From DAOPXV01 sp964551445 (GTDB lineage: Bacteria; Muiribacteriota; UBA9980): DNA of 64,000 nt. Within the stretch, counting starts at the first letter, position 1. The number at the start of each line of letters is the position of its first letter. Position numbers and translations under genes: made by a program. The notes beneath the pieces are model-generated. The model did not search any database. It was not told where the DNA came from and saw only the letters and a program-made list of their open reading frames with translations. The stretch is taken from positions 1 to 64,000 of the forward strand of contig CAZKCG010000014.1 of the NCBI GenBank assembly GCA_964551445.1, read 5' to 3'. This document shows, piece after piece, positions 27,248 through 35,773 of this stretch.

Positions 27248-27862
27248 TTATTTGTCCACATCTTCTTTTTCGATGCGTTTTATAACCTCGTTGGTAAGTT
27301 CGCGGTGTTTTTCATAATGTTGCATATACTTACTGGTATCGCCTTTAATATAATAGCAAAGTCCGAGTTTTTTATGGCCTTCAGCCATTACTTCATCATT
27401 TTGTGAATTTCGGTTCATGATATTTCCAAGTTCGACGATTATATCGTCAACTCTGTTTTCCTTCACAAGCGGTTTCAACGAACCGAATTTTCCGGTCTCA
27501 TCCTCTAACAAAGAGCTTGCCGAACCTACATTTGCGCTTCCTTTGGCGAAACTGCGCTGCGTCTCTTTCTGTTCGCGGGAGAGTTCGATCATCTTCTGCT
27601 TATATTCGTTAGAGGAAACGATCTTGGATTCTTCGAGATATATCTCAAAAGCGCTTTTAAAATAATCAAGGCTGATTTTAGAAGAGTTTTGAACCGTTTG
27701 AACCGCCTTCGTCGCATTTGTTTTAGTGCCCGCGCAGGAACAGGAACAAGATTCGAGAAAAAGAGCTGAAAAAAGCATTATGAAAAGAAAAGCCAGCCTT
27801 AACTGATCTTTTTGAAGCGCCGAAATTAAATTATCGTTATTGATACCATTATTATTTTTCAT
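27248..27862 (-). CDS. Putative lipoprotein in pilin-like operon
   Basis: A 204-aa protein not recognised by family. After a polar N-terminus a hydrophobic segment (LRLAFLFIMLFSALFLESC) ends in a lipobox-like LESC followed by CSCAG, suggesting lipid attachment at the first cysteine, though E at -2 is atypical. The mature part is helical and Lys/Glu-rich. A TPR-like helix pair lies near the end (GHKKLGLCYYIKGDTSKYMQHYEKH). The ATG at 27862 is one base after the upstream stop (TAATATG), suggesting coupling; a start at 27886 is possible. Its place after two minor pilin genes suggests an accessory pilus or secretion lipoprotein. Confidence 0.6.
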   Translation of the reverse strand: MKNNNGINNDNLISALQKDQLRLAFLFIMLFSALFLESCSCSCAGTKTNATKAVQTVQNSSKISLDYFKSAFEIYLEESKIVSSNEYKQKMIELSREQKETQRSFAKGSANVGSASSLLEDETGKFGSLKPLVKENRVDDIIVELGNIMNRNSQNDEVMAEGHKKLGLCYYIKGDTSKYMQHYEKHRELTNEVIKRIEKEDVDK

Positions 27863-27863
27863 A

Positions 27864-28436
27864 TTAATAGTCCATATTGTCATCAACCCATGAGAAAAAA
27901 CCTTTATATCTGGCTGATTGAAATAGATAACGGGGGTAAACTTTAGTTAAAAGCGTAGTGTTGACCTTGTCGTACTTCTGGCGTTCGACGATCACTTCTA
28001 CCTCGGCTTCAATTTTTACCGCGACATATTCCGGCTTAATAAAGATCTTGAGATCTTTCACGTTTTTAGCGATAACTTCTTTTTTTGATGTGGTTTTATT
28101 AGAATAACTTAACTTGTCGCCGTCCAGATAATATTCCACGGATTCGGTATTAGCCGCTCCAAGACCTGTATTAGGAAATCCGACCGTAGGCTTCCCGCGG
28201 AAATATTTAATGGTCAGCTTCGAATCTTTATATTCGACGGAATGCGCGCCGCGCAGATCCTTGCTTATTCGCTGAAGCGCCATTCTGGCGTCCTGCTGCT
28301 GGTCTATGTTGATATCGTCAGTCATTATACGCGGGACCTGAGTTCCGAAAAGATAATAAACCGTGGCCATCATTATTATAAGCGCGACGGTCGATATTAT
28401 CATTTCTATGAGGGTGAATCCTTTTTTATTAATCAT
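27864..28436 (-). CDS. Prepilin-like protein, PulJ/PilW type
   Basis: A 190-aa minor pseudopilin. It begins with a classic type III signal: MINKKG, cleavage, then FTLIEMIISTVALIIMM with Glu5 present. That is the prepilin peptidase and methylation site used by type II secretion and type IV pilus systems. The globular part is beta-rich (VEYYLDGDKLSYSN). AAAGGAG precedes the ATG. The gene overlaps the upstream pilin-like gene by 8 nt. The assembly ATPase, platform protein and peptidase are not in this window. Confidence 0.85.
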   Translation of the reverse strand: MINKKGFTLIEMIISTVALIIMMATVYYLFGTQVPRIMTDDINIDQQQDARMALQRISKDLRGAHSVEYKDSKLTIKYFRGKPTVGFPNTGLGAANTESVEYYLDGDKLSYSNKTTSKKEVIAKNVKDLKIFIKPEYVAVKIEAEVEVIVERQKYDKVNTTLLTKVYPRYLFQSARYKGFFSWVDDNMDY

Positions 28437-28929
28437 TGGGATTCTCCTTTGAAATATAAGTTACAAGCCTTATAGCGCTGTGCGTTATCGGCCGCCTCAT
28501 ATCGTCGAGTTCTTCCCATTTAATATTAACCGCGACCTCTTTTATATTCGGGTTTTTGGCCGGAAGCTCCTTGCCGTCGCGGACTATTATCTGTTTTTTA
28601 AAATATTTATAATTTTCTGGATATGCTATCTTTTCTTTGTCATCCGATATCCATTCGCCCTCGAACCCGTCCCATGCCGTCGGAAGCATGGACGAGACCT
28701 CGGCGAACTTTTTCGCCTTGACCTCTTCCATCGTTTGAAGCGCCAGATTTAAGGCGGTCAGGGCATTCTTCGACTTGATCGTCGCGTCGGTCGTAAATAA
28801 AAATATCTTCAAGATCGCTGGCGTCAAAACACTTAAGATCGCCAGAAAAATAAGGACGAATGCAAGCGTGTTGCCCTTTTCGAACAGGGAAATATTAAAT
28901 TTTCTGAAATTTTTCTGGCCGTTTCCCAT
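28429..28929 (-). CDS. Divergent prepilin-like protein, PilV type, lacking Glu5
   Basis: A 166-aa protein with a pilin-style N-terminus (SLFEKG, then NTLAFVLIFLAILSVLTPAIL) and a small globular domain. The expected F1 and E5 of the prepilin motif are replaced by N and F. Lack of Glu5 is a known feature of tip pseudopilins of the GspK type, so this may cap the fibre. It is the second gene of the operon, 3 nt after the gene before it and overlapping the next by 8 nt. GGCAAG lies upstream of the ATG. Confidence 0.72.
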   Translation of the reverse strand: MGNGQKNFRKFNISLFEKGNTLAFVLIFLAILSVLTPAILKIFLFTTDATIKSKNALTALNLALQTMEEVKAKKFAEVSSMLPTAWDGFEGEWISDDKEKIAYPENYKYFKKQIIVRDGKELPAKNPNIKEVAVNIKWEELDDMRRPITHSAIRLVTYISKENPND

Positions 28930-28932
28930 AAA

Positions 28933-30669
28933 TTACTTGCCTTTCTTCTCTTCGAACCATGAAGAATATATAGGGCTCATGCTGACGACGTATTGTTCAT
29001 TTTTACGATCATCCAGACGCTTCTGGTAGTTGATGTCCAGATGCGCGTAAAACTTCGCCGGATTAAGATTTTCAACCGCCAGGTTTCCGAAAATCTTAAA
29101 GGAGCTGGTCACGCTGACCCCGCTGTTATTGGTCGTCGTAAAAAATTGAAGGCCGTTAAAGGTGAAAACGTTAGCGTAAACGTTAAATGTTTGAACTCCC
29201 GTGTTGTCGTTCTTTTTATGCCACTTGTACATGAGAGGATTCACCGATTTAGGGTATAGTATAAGGCTTAAATTCGAAGGGCCTTTATCGGTTTTCGGGT
29301 CTTTTTTTAAATTCACGTTGTTGTTTATGCACATCGCGTTATCGGAAAATATGACGCCGCGGCCTTTATAATTAAATTCCTGCGCCTCCGTTCCGAGCTC
29401 GGCCTTGTTGGTGAATAAGATCCCGTTGATAAGGAATGAATCGCCGTTTTCGAATATCTTCATATCGTTATATTTAAGCTCGGGCGAAAAATACAGCGCT
29501 CTCATTTTATAGTGATTAGCGTCGAAAGAGGCCGTCTTCATAGGAAGATCAGGTTCGAGTTTAAAAAAACCTCCGGCCGGAGTGTAGGGTTCGACTATCC
29601 GTTCAGGTATCGGAAGCAGATTATATGAATAGGTCGGCGAGGTCGAGGGCGGCACGGGAGGGTAAACATTACAATCTATGGTGTATTTGCCGTAGACCTT
29701 TTGAACGAAGCCGTAAAGTTTTTCGGGCAGGCTTATGTTCGAACCGATTCCGGTTAAATTGTGCTTTCCGAATAATCTTACGCGGCCCTTATGTTCTTTG
29801 TCCTTAACGGCGCTTCCATCCGAACCGTCCGATTTTCTTTTGAATTCGCCATAAACATAAGTATAGGGGATCGCGGTCGGGACCGGAACAGGCGGAATTG
29901 GAGTACACCATTTCAGAGGCAGAGGCAGGGGGCTTGTGGACAGCGGATTCGGAGGCGAGAGCCACCCGTAGCGGTCTCCGATGTAAGCTGAAACCGGGTG
30001 AGTGCTGTCGCTCGCGATCCTTATGCTGCCTGATTTGTCTGATTGTTTATCGCGGTTCAGACAGGTTATTATCGGCCCGTCGTTTATCTCGAATTCCTTC
30101 ATATAGGCGTTCGTGTACAGCGTGAAATCCTGCGCGGGCGGAGTTATGTTGACGACCTTTATATCTCGCGTTATCTTAAGGGTCATGTCGACGTCGTAAT
30201 AACTCATCTGGCATGTGAAAACGAGCGTCCCGGCTTTTTCTTTCTTGTCTGGCGATCCGGGAAAACCGACCACGTCGACAAAATCCATGGTAAGCCTTCC
30301 GAATTTGGAACCGGGCATCTCGCTTATCAAAAAATCCACGTTCTTTCGGATATCGGGATATTTATCGTAAAGATTGACGACTCTTATGGTTGTGCTATTA
30401 TCGATAAAATCTGTTTTTAATTTAGGATCTTCATTTATTTTAGTGTTCATATATTCCATAGCGAGATTTAACACGCCCTCCGCAAGATATGAAACCACGT
30501 TCTGCCTGTGTATGCGGAAGGTCTGCGTATGTCCTGATGAGCTTCTCGATATCATTGAGTAACCTAAAACGATCATGAAAAGAACGAAAGGCAGCAGCAT
30601 CAGGACCACGTTGCCAGCCCGTCTTCCATTTATTCGCATCAAAGCTTTTTTTACGCCGGATATTATCAT
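28933..30669 (-). CDS. Large pilus-assembly-like protein (PilX/GspK-like placement)
   Basis: A 578-aa protein with one N-terminal membrane helix (GNVVLMLLPFVLFMIVLGYSM) followed by SSSGHTQTFRIHRQNVVSYLAEGVLNLA, which resembles the N-terminal alpha-helix region of PilX-type proteins. No clear prepilin cleavage motif is seen. The rest is a long extracytoplasmic beta-rich region. It is the first gene of the operon. An in-frame ATG at 30714 is rejected because it lies upstream of the predicted transcription start; the ATG at 30669 has AAAAAGG before it. Membership of the pilus machinery is inferred from gene order. Confidence 0.65.
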   Translation of the reverse strand: MIISGVKKALMRINGRRAGNVVLMLLPFVLFMIVLGYSMISRSSSGHTQTFRIHRQNVVSYLAEGVLNLAMEYMNTKINEDPKLKTDFIDNSTTIRVVNLYDKYPDIRKNVDFLISEMPGSKFGRLTMDFVDVVGFPGSPDKKEKAGTLVFTCQMSYYDVDMTLKITRDIKVVNITPPAQDFTLYTNAYMKEFEINDGPIITCLNRDKQSDKSGSIRIASDSTHPVSAYIGDRYGWLSPPNPLSTSPLPLPLKWCTPIPPVPVPTAIPYTYVYGEFKRKSDGSDGSAVKDKEHKGRVRLFGKHNLTGIGSNISLPEKLYGFVQKVYGKYTIDCNVYPPVPPSTSPTYSYNLLPIPERIVEPYTPAGGFFKLEPDLPMKTASFDANHYKMRALYFSPELKYNDMKIFENGDSFLINGILFTNKAELGTEAQEFNYKGRGVIFSDNAMCINNNVNLKKDPKTDKGPSNLSLILYPKSVNPLMYKWHKKNDNTGVQTFNVYANVFTFNGLQFFTTTNNSGVSVTSSFKIFGNLAVENLNPAKFYAHLDINYQKRLDDRKNEQYVVSMSPIYSSWFEEKKGK

Positions 30670-30704
30670 AGATAAACCTTTTTCATTTTTTATTACTTCA
30701 CATA

Positions 30705-30733
30705 ATTTTATCAAAATATTGCAATAATGTCAA
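30705..30733 (-). promoter_or_regulatory. Sigma70 promoter for the pilin-like operon
   Basis: On the minus strand TTGACA (30733-30728), 17-nt spacer, TAAAAT (30710-30705). Transcription should start near 30698, which decides the start codon of the first gene. Confidence 0.75.
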
Positions 30734-30844
30734 TTTATCATTCAAAAACGGCCCCATAAAAACCGTTTCTGAAATAAAAGCCGCGGCGGCTGAAAAAATT
30801 TTCAAACAAAATCAAAGTCGAACCCTGAAAAAAGATAAAAAAGC

Positions 30845-30873
30845 TTGAAAAAAGCTCCTGAAATTGTTATAAT
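30845..30873 (+). promoter_or_regulatory. Extended -10 promoter for trmL, implying a near-leaderless mRNA
   Basis: TTGAAA (30845-30850), 17-nt spacer ending TGT, TATAAT (30868-30873). The ATG is at 30883, so the transcript would begin only 0-4 nt before it. Confidence 0.75.
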
Positions 30874-30882
30874 CTGGGTATT

Positions 30883-31431
30883 ATGGATATGGAAAAACCT
30901 AAAAACGCCCCTGACGCGCCTTCGCCCGATGAAAAACTCTTTCAGACGGGGCTGCGCGTCGTTTTAATAGAGCCTGAAATAGCTCCCAACGCCGGAAATA
31001 TATCGCGCCTGTGCTACGCGTCCAATCTCACGCTTCACATAGTCGGAAAGCCCGGATTCGAGATCACCACCGACAAACATTTCAGGCGCGCCGCAGTTGA
31101 CTACTGGGACAAGGTCGAAATTATAAGCCACGAAAATTTCGAGACATTCGCCGAATACGCCCGCAAAGCTTCTGATACGCCGCCGCGCTTTATAATGGCG
31201 ACCAAGCGCGGAAAATATCTTCATTACGATTTCCAGTATGAAAAAGGCGACTATATCGTCTTCGGCCCCGAAAGCCGCGGCATCCCGAAAGACATCCTCA
31301 AACGATACGAGGAGACATGCGTGCGCATCCCGCTAAACAGCAAGGTCAGATCGCTCAACCTTTCGACCTCATGCGGTATAATCGTCCACAACGCCATTCA
31401 CAGCGTCAATAAAAAATGCGGTCTGGCGTGA
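30883..31431 (+). CDS. trmL: tRNA (cytidine(34)-2'-O)-methyltransferase
   Basis: A 182-aa SPOUT-fold methyltransferase that modifies the wobble ribose of tRNA-Leu isoacceptors (CAA and UAA anticodons). The core motifs are LIEPEIAPNAGNISRLCYA, IVFGPESRGIPKDIL and VRSLNLSTSCGIIVHNA, the knot-forming SAM site. There are about 22 extra residues before the conserved start LRVVLIEPEI. There is no ribosome-binding site, and the promoter sits so close that translation is probably leaderless. It lies about 80 nt upstream of tRNA-Leu(CAA), a predicted substrate. Confidence 0.92.
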   Translation: MDMEKPKNAPDAPSPDEKLFQTGLRVVLIEPEIAPNAGNISRLCYASNLTLHIVGKPGFEITTDKHFRRAAVDYWDKVEIISHENFETFAEYARKASDTPPRFIMATKRGKYLHYDFQYEKGDYIVFGPESRGIPKDILKRYEETCVRIPLNSKVRSLNLSTSCGIIVHNAIHSVNKKCGLA

Positions 31432-31470
31432 AAAGTCGAACGCCGCGTAAAATAAATTCGCGGCAGATTA

Positions 31471-31499
31471 TTGACATATATAAAAACATATGATATAAT
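31471..31499 (+). promoter_or_regulatory. Consensus promoter for tRNA-Leu
   Basis: TTGACA (31471-31476), 17-nt spacer with TGA extension, TATAAT (31494-31499): perfect in both boxes. Confidence 0.88.
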
Positions 31500-31512
31500 C
31501 ACAATCGTTATT

Positions 31513-31596
31513 GCCGGAGTGGTGAAATTGGCAGACGCGGTGGACTCAAAATCCACTGAGGGCAACCTCGTTCCGGTTCAAGTCCGGACTTCGGCA
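31513..31596 (+). tRNA. tRNA-Leu(CAA)
   Basis: A class II tRNA of 84 nt. Acceptor GCCGGAG pairs with CTTCGGC (one G-U), discriminator A at 31596. The anticodon stem TGGA/TCCA encloses CTCAAAA with anticodon CAA at 31547-31549, reading UUG. A long variable arm and the TTCAAGTC T-loop are present. The 3' CCA is not encoded. Confidence 0.95.
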
Positions 31597-31608
31597 TTTC
31601 ATTAGGAT

Positions 31609-31681
31609 CGCCAGTTTTTAGCAGAGCGGTATTACCTTAGCGTAGTACGAAACGTTGCACAGGCTAAAGACTGGCGTTTTT
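31609..31681 (+). terminator. Terminator of tRNA-Leu with a 40-nt internal loop
   Basis: CGCCAGTTTTTAGC (31609-31622) and GCTAAAGACTGGCG (31663-31676) pair with one mismatch, followed by TTTTT. The 40-nt loop is unusually long for a simple terminator. Confidence 0.6.
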
Positions 31682-31789
31682 AATTTAAAAGAACCTGGAC
31701 CAACCGGCGTTCTCTGGAAAATTTCCTGATTTTTCCCTGATATTAGAGGACTTTTGAGAATATATAGATAAGATTAACCGGGGGTATGT

Positions 31790-33196
31790 ATGAAAGTATG
31801 CAGAAATTTCAAAGCTTTAATTTTAATTTCATCGCTTTTCTTCTTCTGTCTTTGCGCTCTTGATCTGCCCGTCATGCGCAACAAAGCATTTGCCGAAGAG
31901 AAAAAAACGGTTCCCAAAAATGAAACGATAAAAAAAGACAAAGACAAAAAAACTGAAGATAGCTCAACCGCCAAAAGCGACGGCAACAAGAAAAAAGAAA
32001 CCGCTTCCGATAAAAAGAAGAGTAAAGATGAGAAAGCGGCCGCCGCTAAAAACAAAGATAAAAAAGAAACCGAACATGCTGAAAATTCGAAGAAAACAGA
32101 AAATAAATCTTCCGAAATGAAAGACAAAGATAAAAAAGAGTCCCGGGCAGCTGAAAATTCGAAGAAAAAAGACAAGAGCGTGACCGCGAAAAAAAGCTCG
32201 AAAAAAACAAAGGACGGCAAAACGGCCGCGGCCGATAAAACTTCAGCAAGTGAAAAATCCGCGAAGGCGCCCGCAAAAACCGATGAGATAACAATAAATT
32301 CGACCACTTTCAAACTCGGGGGACTCACGCTCGAAGAAAGTTCGACCGCCAGAAGCGGCGACAAGCTGAAAAAAATAAAAGAACTCGCGTCCGAAGTAAA
32401 ACAAAGTTACGAAACGACCCGGAAGACCAAACCCAAAAAAACCAATAAATATTCGTTAAAACTTCCGGAAAGCTATCATCAGGTAGATATGCGACTCGCT
32501 CAACAGGTAATGGACCGCGTTAACCTTAAATCATTTTCCATGTTCCGCAGGCTATATCAGCCTTACGTTAAAACCGGGAAACTCAAAAAAATACCGGAGC
32601 CTAAAAACAAGCCCAAAGACGAACTGGACGGACGGATAAAAATGACCGTTTTCATAGTCGCAAGCTTTATAAACGAGGTCATTGAAAAATACGATTCGGG
32701 CAACCTGTCGAAAAGCCACAAAAATTTCGGCGACTGGGTGAGCGAAGGCGCGCATATCCTCGCCTACGGCGGAACTTATTCAATGAAGATCCCCGTGGAA
32801 AAAAGCTCGAAAAAGAAAAAAGAAAAAAGCGGGATAATTTCCGCAAGCGTCGCGAAAAAACTTTTGAGAGCGCTTATAGAAACGGAATCGTCCGGAACGC
32901 AGATGAAAGGCGGAAAAGTTTTCACATCGCTCAATATGTCGACCTATCCGAACGACGGCTCCTACGTGATAGGCTTCATGCAGGAATCGGTGAACGACTT
33001 CGCTCGCGGCGTGAACCTTTTCGACCCGGAGGTCAATATCAAATACACATGCAAAAAGCTGCATAAATACCTGGTCAAATACGGAGGAAATATAGATATG
33101 ATGCTGCGCGAATATAACGCCGGCGCCGGAAACATGGACTGCGCGCAGGCCCACAGGTATTCCGGAAAAATAATGAGCAGGATGAATAATTACTAG
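31790..33196 (+). CDS. Secreted lytic transglycosylase-like protein with long Lys-rich region
   Basis: A 468-aa protein. The signal peptide is about 1-36 (ends NKAFA). Residues 38-165 are almost entirely Lys, Glu, Asp, Ser and Ala, with a repeated theme AENSKKxxxK, a disordered polycation that could bind peptidoglycan or nucleic acid. The C-terminal domain (about 355-468) has the SLT/goose-lysozyme pattern: ALIETESSG with likely catalytic E366, GSYVIGFMQE, NIKYTCKKLHKYLVKYGG and LREYNAGAGN. It would cleave glycan strands of the wall. It is the first of a run of plus-strand genes and may work with the FN3 protein downstream. Confidence 0.8.
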   Translation: MKVCRNFKALILISSLFFFCLCALDLPVMRNKAFAEEKKTVPKNETIKKDKDKKTEDSSTAKSDGNKKKETASDKKKSKDEKAAAAKNKDKKETEHAENSKKTENKSSEMKDKDKKESRAAENSKKKDKSVTAKKSSKKTKDGKTAAADKTSASEKSAKAPAKTDEITINSTTFKLGGLTLEESSTARSGDKLKKIKELASEVKQSYETTRKTKPKKTNKYSLKLPESYHQVDMRLAQQVMDRVNLKSFSMFRRLYQPYVKTGKLKKIPEPKNKPKDELDGRIKMTVFIVASFINEVIEKYDSGNLSKSHKNFGDWVSEGAHILAYGGTYSMKIPVEKSSKKKKEKSGIISASVAKKLLRALIETESSGTQMKGGKVFTSLNMSTYPNDGSYVIGFMQESVNDFARGVNLFDPEVNIKYTCKKLHKYLVKYGGNIDMMLREYNAGAGNMDCAQAHRYSGKIMSRMNNY

Positions 33197-33240
33197 ATAA
33201 AAGAGAATAACGAATTCTGTTCTCTAACTTTCATTAATCA
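33197..33240. repeat. Short heptad-repeat-like element, copy 4
   Basis: AAAAGAGAATAACGAATT then TTCTGTTCTCT gives an inverted repeat of AGAGAA-type units. It is followed by CAAATTAAGAAGTAA (to 33255), which matches the sequence after copy 3. Confidence 0.4.
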
Positions 33241-33290
33241 CGCAAATTAAGAAGTAACTGGAAAAATTTCATATATCAGGGTGGGCAAAG

Positions 33291-35729
33291 GTGAACTTAT
33301 TTATTCGAAAAAACAAAGTATATTCTGTTTTATCCATATTCATTTTTATTTCCCTTTCGTTGTTCACACGGGGCGGCGGCGCGGCTGAAAAACCTTCGAT
33401 AAAAGACGTGCTGACGGACACGATAACGCGTCAGGAACAGGGCGCGGATATTTCTCCGGCGCGGGATCTTCCGCAAACGGGGGGGCTGAGCGTCGATGAA
33501 CTCGAGGATAAGATCGTCATAGGCTGGCGCGGGCCGAAACTCGGCGAGATACTCGACACCGGAATAAAAAAACGCGGCGCGCAGGTGGCCGAATATCACA
33601 TCTTCAAAAGCAGGAACGCGAAGCTGAACTTCGTCCTTTGTAAAACCGTAAAAGCTAACAAGGACGGACATTATAAATACGAGGATTTCGACCTTCAAAA
33701 TAACTCGACCTATTATTATAAAATAATGATGGCCGACCGCGAGGCCGGGCTTCATGAATATATCCCTCAATTCAGCGCGGTGACGCGCGATATCAACAGG
33801 CCTAAAAGACCGCGCCGCCCCGAAGTTTCAAGCGGGGACGGATTCGTGAAGGTCCTGTGGCAGCCTTATACCGCGGATGATTTCAGCGAATATCAGATAC
33901 TTCGCGCGGCGGAGGTCGGGGGCGAGCCTGAGATCATCGCCAGAATAAAACAAAGCGGGATCTGCCAGCTTGTCGATTCAGAGATCATAAACGGCAAAAC
34001 CTACCTATATTCGGTCAAAATAGTCGATAAAGCCGGGAACGAAAGCCGCGAGTCCGACGAGGTCGTTGGAAAACCTCGCGACTCTTCCGCTCCCGCCGCG
34101 CCTCAAAATCTGAGATCGACGCCCGGAAATAATTCCGTAACTCTCTCATGGCAGCGGCCGGCCGATCGCGACGTGGAATTTCACAGGATCTACATGCACG
34201 AAGGCGAGCTTAAGCCTGGCGCTAAAATGAAATGCATCGCTACCATCGCGGCTAACGATTCATTCCTCAACTCGTTCGAAGTTACGAAACTCAAGAACGG
34301 AAAGATCTACTTCTTCGAAGTAACGGCCGTCGATTTTTCCGGCAATGAATCGCCGAGATCGTTCGAAGTCAAGACCTCGCCGGTAGATTTTACGCCGCCG
34401 AAAACTCCGAGTTATATAAAGACCACTTCAATGAACGCGGCCATGCGCATAGAATGGGCGCAGGTCCCGGATTTCGACAATGATCTGGGCGGTTATAGAA
34501 TTTACAGGAAATCCACCGCGTTCCCTAAATATATAGCGGTAGCCGAGGTGCGAAGTCCGAAAGCCTCCGCCGAACAGATGTTCTCGTCTAAAAAGAAAAA
34601 GGAGCGCGAAGGGGCCGCCGCGGGTTTTTATCCGACTATTTACGAATATACCGATAACGGGCTTTATAACGGCATGCCGTATTATTATTATGTGGTCGCC
34701 TTCGATAAAAAAGGTAATGAAAGTAAACCCACTGAGATCTCTGACGGGATACCGCGCGATAAATCCGCGCCCAAAAAGGTCGAAGGCGCGGCGGCCGTAT
34801 CTCATCTTAAAAAGATAGAGATCAAATGGAAAAAGAACAAGACCGACCGGGACCTGCTTGGTTACTTCATATACAGGCGCGCCGAGGGAGAGGATAAATA
34901 CGCTCTGATCGCTGAGATCAAAGATCTTGAAAAACCTTCATTCACGGATGAGAATCTCGCCATGGGCGTTAAGTATCATTACCGCGTGGCGGCATTCGAC
35001 GAGTCAAGGAACGAATCGGTTTCTTCGGATGAATTTTTCGGCACGGCTCGATTTCCCAACCAGATATCTTTCTCACGGGCGTACCTGAAAAACTACCCGC
35101 ATACTTACTGCTACAGCATCAACCTCAACGGCATGAGCCTTTCGTACACGAAAAGCCAGGACAATATAAGCTGGTCTTCATGGTCTGAAACGATAAAACT
35201 GCCTTCGGCCCCGCCTAATTTCGGCCGCATGGCGCAGATCTCGGTTCAAAAATGGACGAGCGGGATACTCGTTTTCTGTTACAACCCCGAAACGCTCGAT
35301 CTTTATTTCACGAACACGCCCGACGAGAAAAATTTCGGGACCTGGCAGATGCTTTTTAATAAAATTGAGCTTCCGCCTAACTTCGGGACCAACTGCCACA
35401 TATCTTTCGAAAAGGACGAAAAGACGCTTATGGCGTTTGCCTATAATCCCAAAACCTCTTCGGCTTATTATTCTTTCAGCCGCGATCTGGAGAGCTTCCT
35501 CAGATGGAACCTGTGCGGCCTTAAGGTCGCGCCGCCGCCTGAAGATTCGGACCTTACGAAATACTGCATAACCTCGGATGAAAAAGGGTTCTACCTTTTC
35601 TCGTTCGACACTGAAACGGCGAAGGTCATGCAAAGCTTCTGCTTCGACAAAAAACACTGGAAAGCATGGTATAATTTCGCGAAGAATATGAAAAAACCGC
35701 CGAATCTCGAAAAGTCAAAAAACAATTAA
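33291..35729 (+). CDS. Secreted multi-domain fibronectin type III protein
   Basis: An 812-aa exported protein starting at GTG. A signal peptide-like N-terminus is followed by about five FN3 modules (roughly 50-155, 160-265, 270-360, 365-485 and 490-585), each ending in the typical 'YYYYVVAFDKKGNES' strand pattern. Residues 595-812 form repeated units with Trp and Asn-Pro (SWSSWSETIKLPSAPPNFG; YNPETLDLYFTN; YNPKTSSAYYSF), resembling beta-propeller blades. FN3 domains usually mediate adhesion or space catalytic domains on the surface. No enzyme domain is seen. It precedes rfaE1 by 44 nt. Confidence 0.82.
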   Translation: MNLFIRKNKVYSVLSIFIFISLSLFTRGGGAAEKPSIKDVLTDTITRQEQGADISPARDLPQTGGLSVDELEDKIVIGWRGPKLGEILDTGIKKRGAQVAEYHIFKSRNAKLNFVLCKTVKANKDGHYKYEDFDLQNNSTYYYKIMMADREAGLHEYIPQFSAVTRDINRPKRPRRPEVSSGDGFVKVLWQPYTADDFSEYQILRAAEVGGEPEIIARIKQSGICQLVDSEIINGKTYLYSVKIVDKAGNESRESDEVVGKPRDSSAPAAPQNLRSTPGNNSVTLSWQRPADRDVEFHRIYMHEGELKPGAKMKCIATIAANDSFLNSFEVTKLKNGKIYFFEVTAVDFSGNESPRSFEVKTSPVDFTPPKTPSYIKTTSMNAAMRIEWAQVPDFDNDLGGYRIYRKSTAFPKYIAVAEVRSPKASAEQMFSSKKKKEREGAAAGFYPTIYEYTDNGLYNGMPYYYYVVAFDKKGNESKPTEISDGIPRDKSAPKKVEGAAAVSHLKKIEIKWKKNKTDRDLLGYFIYRRAEGEDKYALIAEIKDLEKPSFTDENLAMGVKYHYRVAAFDESRNESVSSDEFFGTARFPNQISFSRAYLKNYPHTYCYSINLNGMSLSYTKSQDNISWSSWSETIKLPSAPPNFGRMAQISVQKWTSGILVFCYNPETLDLYFTNTPDEKNFGTWQMLFNKIELPPNFGTNCHISFEKDEKTLMAFAYNPKTSSAYYSFSRDLESFLRWNLCGLKVAPPPEDSDLTKYCITSDEKGFYLFSFDTETAKVMQSFCFDKKHWKAWYNFAKNMKKPPNLEKSKNN

Positions 35730-35773
35730 AACGCCGGCGCTTAAAGCGTCTGATAATTTTTCGGAGGAAAAAA

